Assembly (NCBI GenBank): GCA_037157565.1
Contig: JAZHRO010000036.1
Location: 15,116,501-15,180,500 of the forward strand
DNA: 64,000 nucleotides
Origin: Thalassia testudinum
Lineage: Eukaryota; Streptophyta; Magnoliopsida; Alismatales; Hydrocharitaceae
Direction: 5' to 3'
Shown: positions 62,557-64,000 of the stretch, one piece after another
Numbering within the stretch: the first letter of the stretch is position 1
Layout: each line of letters begins with the position of its first letter
Made by a program: the position numbers and the translations under genes
The notes under the pieces: model-generated
What the model was told of the DNA's origin: nothing
The model's database searches: none
The model's input: the letters and a program-made list of their open reading frames with translations, nothing else

Positions 62557-62835
62557 CTGCGACAACACCAACGCATCGCTATCACGAGCTAGTCATGACA
62601 ACAATCTCTTATGTGAGATCGTTGTAGCAACAATGTAGGCATGCCTGACGACATGGTTATGGCAACAATGAAGAAGCCAAAATAACAAAGCAGCATCGTG
62701 ATTTTGTGGTTCTTTGAACCCCAAAAGGAAGAGATTTTTGGGGGCATTACTTTATCCTTTTGGTTTCTGTTATATCTTTTTTGGGTTACTTAGCATTGGA
62801 AAGAAAAAGGGGCAAGAATAAAAAAAAGAGAGTGT
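62557..62835. other. Unassigned sequence
   Basis: Follows the eIF3e fragment. T-rich around 62750-62790, with CAACAATGTAGG and GCAACAATGAAG repeats near 62630-62670. No motif. Confidence 0.4.
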
Positions 62836-63001
62836 TGAGATTTTGGGGAGAATATAAACTTTATTGATTTGAAAATAGAGGCCTTAACCCTCTTTATATA
62901 GAAAGTCTTAGCATACATGGAAACACAACATCTACTAAAAATAACAATGATCTAAAATAGAAAACAACTTAGCAATATCTCTTTGATTTTATTTCTTAAC
63001 A
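62836..63001 (-). repeat. Cop-K LTR, minus strand
   Basis: Plus strand TGAGATTTTGGGGAGAATAT ... ATTTCTTAACA, followed by CTCCCCTGTAAGTC, the complement of a polypurine tract. CTTTATATAGAAAG is TATA-like. So the minus-strand element lies to the right. Partner LTR not in the window. Confidence 0.65.
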
Positions 63002-64000
63002 CTCCCCTGTAAGTCAAATCATGACTAAAACTTTGGTGTTACTAATCCCACGTCTAAGAGTTTGGAGATGACAAAACTTGGTCTTCTTGAGTGCACATAA
63101 GGTCACACGAGTTACATTGCTCCTACACCCTACAAGTCAACATATTGTGCTTGGTTTCTCCGAGCGTGCATAAGATCACCTTCGCTACCATTACTCCACC
63201 CAAGAGCCAACTGAAATGCTCTAGGTGCATGAGAGTGCACCCCATCTACATGTCTATGCTAATCTGTCTTTCTTTTTCGTTAAGTTGCCTTCAAACTCGG
63301 GTACTTTCACTTGTATGCCCTCACAGAGCCAGCCTTTCCATGGTTTCTCTTGAGGTGCATGAGAGCATTGCCTATAATCCTGGGCATCACCCTTGCTGCG
63401 TGCTACTGGAGAGAGGAGGTTCGAAGGTGCAGCCAGAGAGGAGCCATCAGAGGAGCCTCGTCGACAAAGATCATCGCCACCACTCCTTTTTTTTTTCTTC
63501 TTTTCTCTGTTCTGGCGATTTTACAATGGAGTGCGGTGGTGCTTTGGTGAGGTCAACGGAGGATCAGACTATCTTGGTCCAATAGCATGGCCCTTAAGGA
63601 GTACGATAGTTAAGAAGTACAATAGTACCCTCAAATCCTTGATCAAATAAGGTTTGGGGGGGTTAAAATAGGGATCTGGTCCATCGCCTTCATGGACAAC
63701 ACCGAACAAAGATAGGGCCATCAGCGATGCGTGGTTGATCCGATGGCCACCGGAGTAGGTCGATGCGGATGCTAGGGCATTGACGACCACTCCTGTGGTG
63801 GTCCTTTGCCGGTGCACAACCAATGGCCATGCCGGCGAGCTTGTCTTCCCTGACGGCAGCGAGAACAGCAACAACAGAAGAGGGAGAAAAGAGTCGAGGA
63901 GAGAAGAGGACCTCTTCAGTGGCTCGTTGAAGATCTGCAGCACCACCGAAGGGCCACCGGCCCCCCCAGGGTTTCTTCTCCCCTCTTCTTTTCTCTTTTT
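63002..64000. other. Unassigned; possibly decayed Cop-K interior
   Basis: Frames at 63091-63585 (plus, 164 codons) and 63569-63946 (minus, 125 codons) overlap in opposite directions, and I recognise neither. The 63660-63960 stretch is GC-rich like copia leaders (GGTGGTCCTTTGCCGGTG). I assign no gene. Confidence 0.4.

Noticed and set aside
63569..63946. 125-codon minus-strand frame overlapping a 164-codon plus-strand frame
   Set aside because: Both show composition-driven runs (Leu/Ser or Phe) and no domain. Kept only as unassigned sequence.
1..64000. tRNA genes
   Set aside because: The tRNA-like 12-mers (TGGTATCAGAGC) are primer sites next to LTRs. No cloverleaf was seen around them.

Overview
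This is plant nuclear DNA. Four exons of a plant-type NADP-dependent glutamate dehydrogenase (GDH) gene are spliced with GT-AG introns. Nearly everything else is decayed Ty1/copia retrotransposon, with tRNA-iMet-type primer sites reading TGGTATCAGAGC, plant L1-type LINE fragments and hAT-like MITEs. A piece of the plastid atpB gene is also present. The lineage looks like a flowering plant, but I cannot name the species.

The GDH exons lie on the plus strand at 7801-7891, 8002-8159, 8241-8332 and 23577-23657. Reading frames and phases join perfectly. The intron between the third and fourth is 15.2 kb, packed with a LINE, a splicing-factor pseudogene, copia copies, MITEs and a solo LTR. The next expected exon is not found in the remaining 40 kb, so the following intron is very long or the gene is broken.

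Layout (my names): 1-1297 minus-strand copia Cop-Z, inserted in Cop-A (minus, 1298-5177). 5370-7088 LINE-1 (minus). 7801-8332 GDH exons. 9387-11478 LINE-2 (minus). 11635-12012 YJU2-like pseudogene (minus). 12035-18102 Cop-B (plus) with MITEs M1 and M2. 18905-21240 Cop-L (plus), split by solo LTR-1. 22270-23168 LINE-3. 23577-23657 GDH exon. 23946-44955 a five-level nest: Cop-D (minus) holds Cop-E (minus), which holds Cop-P1 (plus), which holds Cop-P2 (plus), which holds solo LTR-2; Cop-E also carries the plastid atpB insert. 45600-46895 LINE-4. 46925-61238 Cop-F (plus), holding MITE M3 (with M4 inside) and MITE M6. M6 is itself opened by Cop-H (minus), which holds Cop-I (minus) and MITE M5. 61508-63001 an LTR and primer site (Cop-J), an eIF3e pseudogene fragment and a minus-strand LTR (Cop-K). 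63002-64000 is unassigned.

No copia copy is intact. All carry in-frame stops, mostly where Trp or Gln codons became stops by C-to-T type transitions. Most novel-looking signals: two solo LTRs carry arrays of short palindromes spaced about 20-22 bp, with different palindromes in each; six hAT-like MITEs share termini and 8-bp target duplications but differ in their palindromic cores; and four copia copies lack one Asp codon of the reverse transcriptase YVDD motif.
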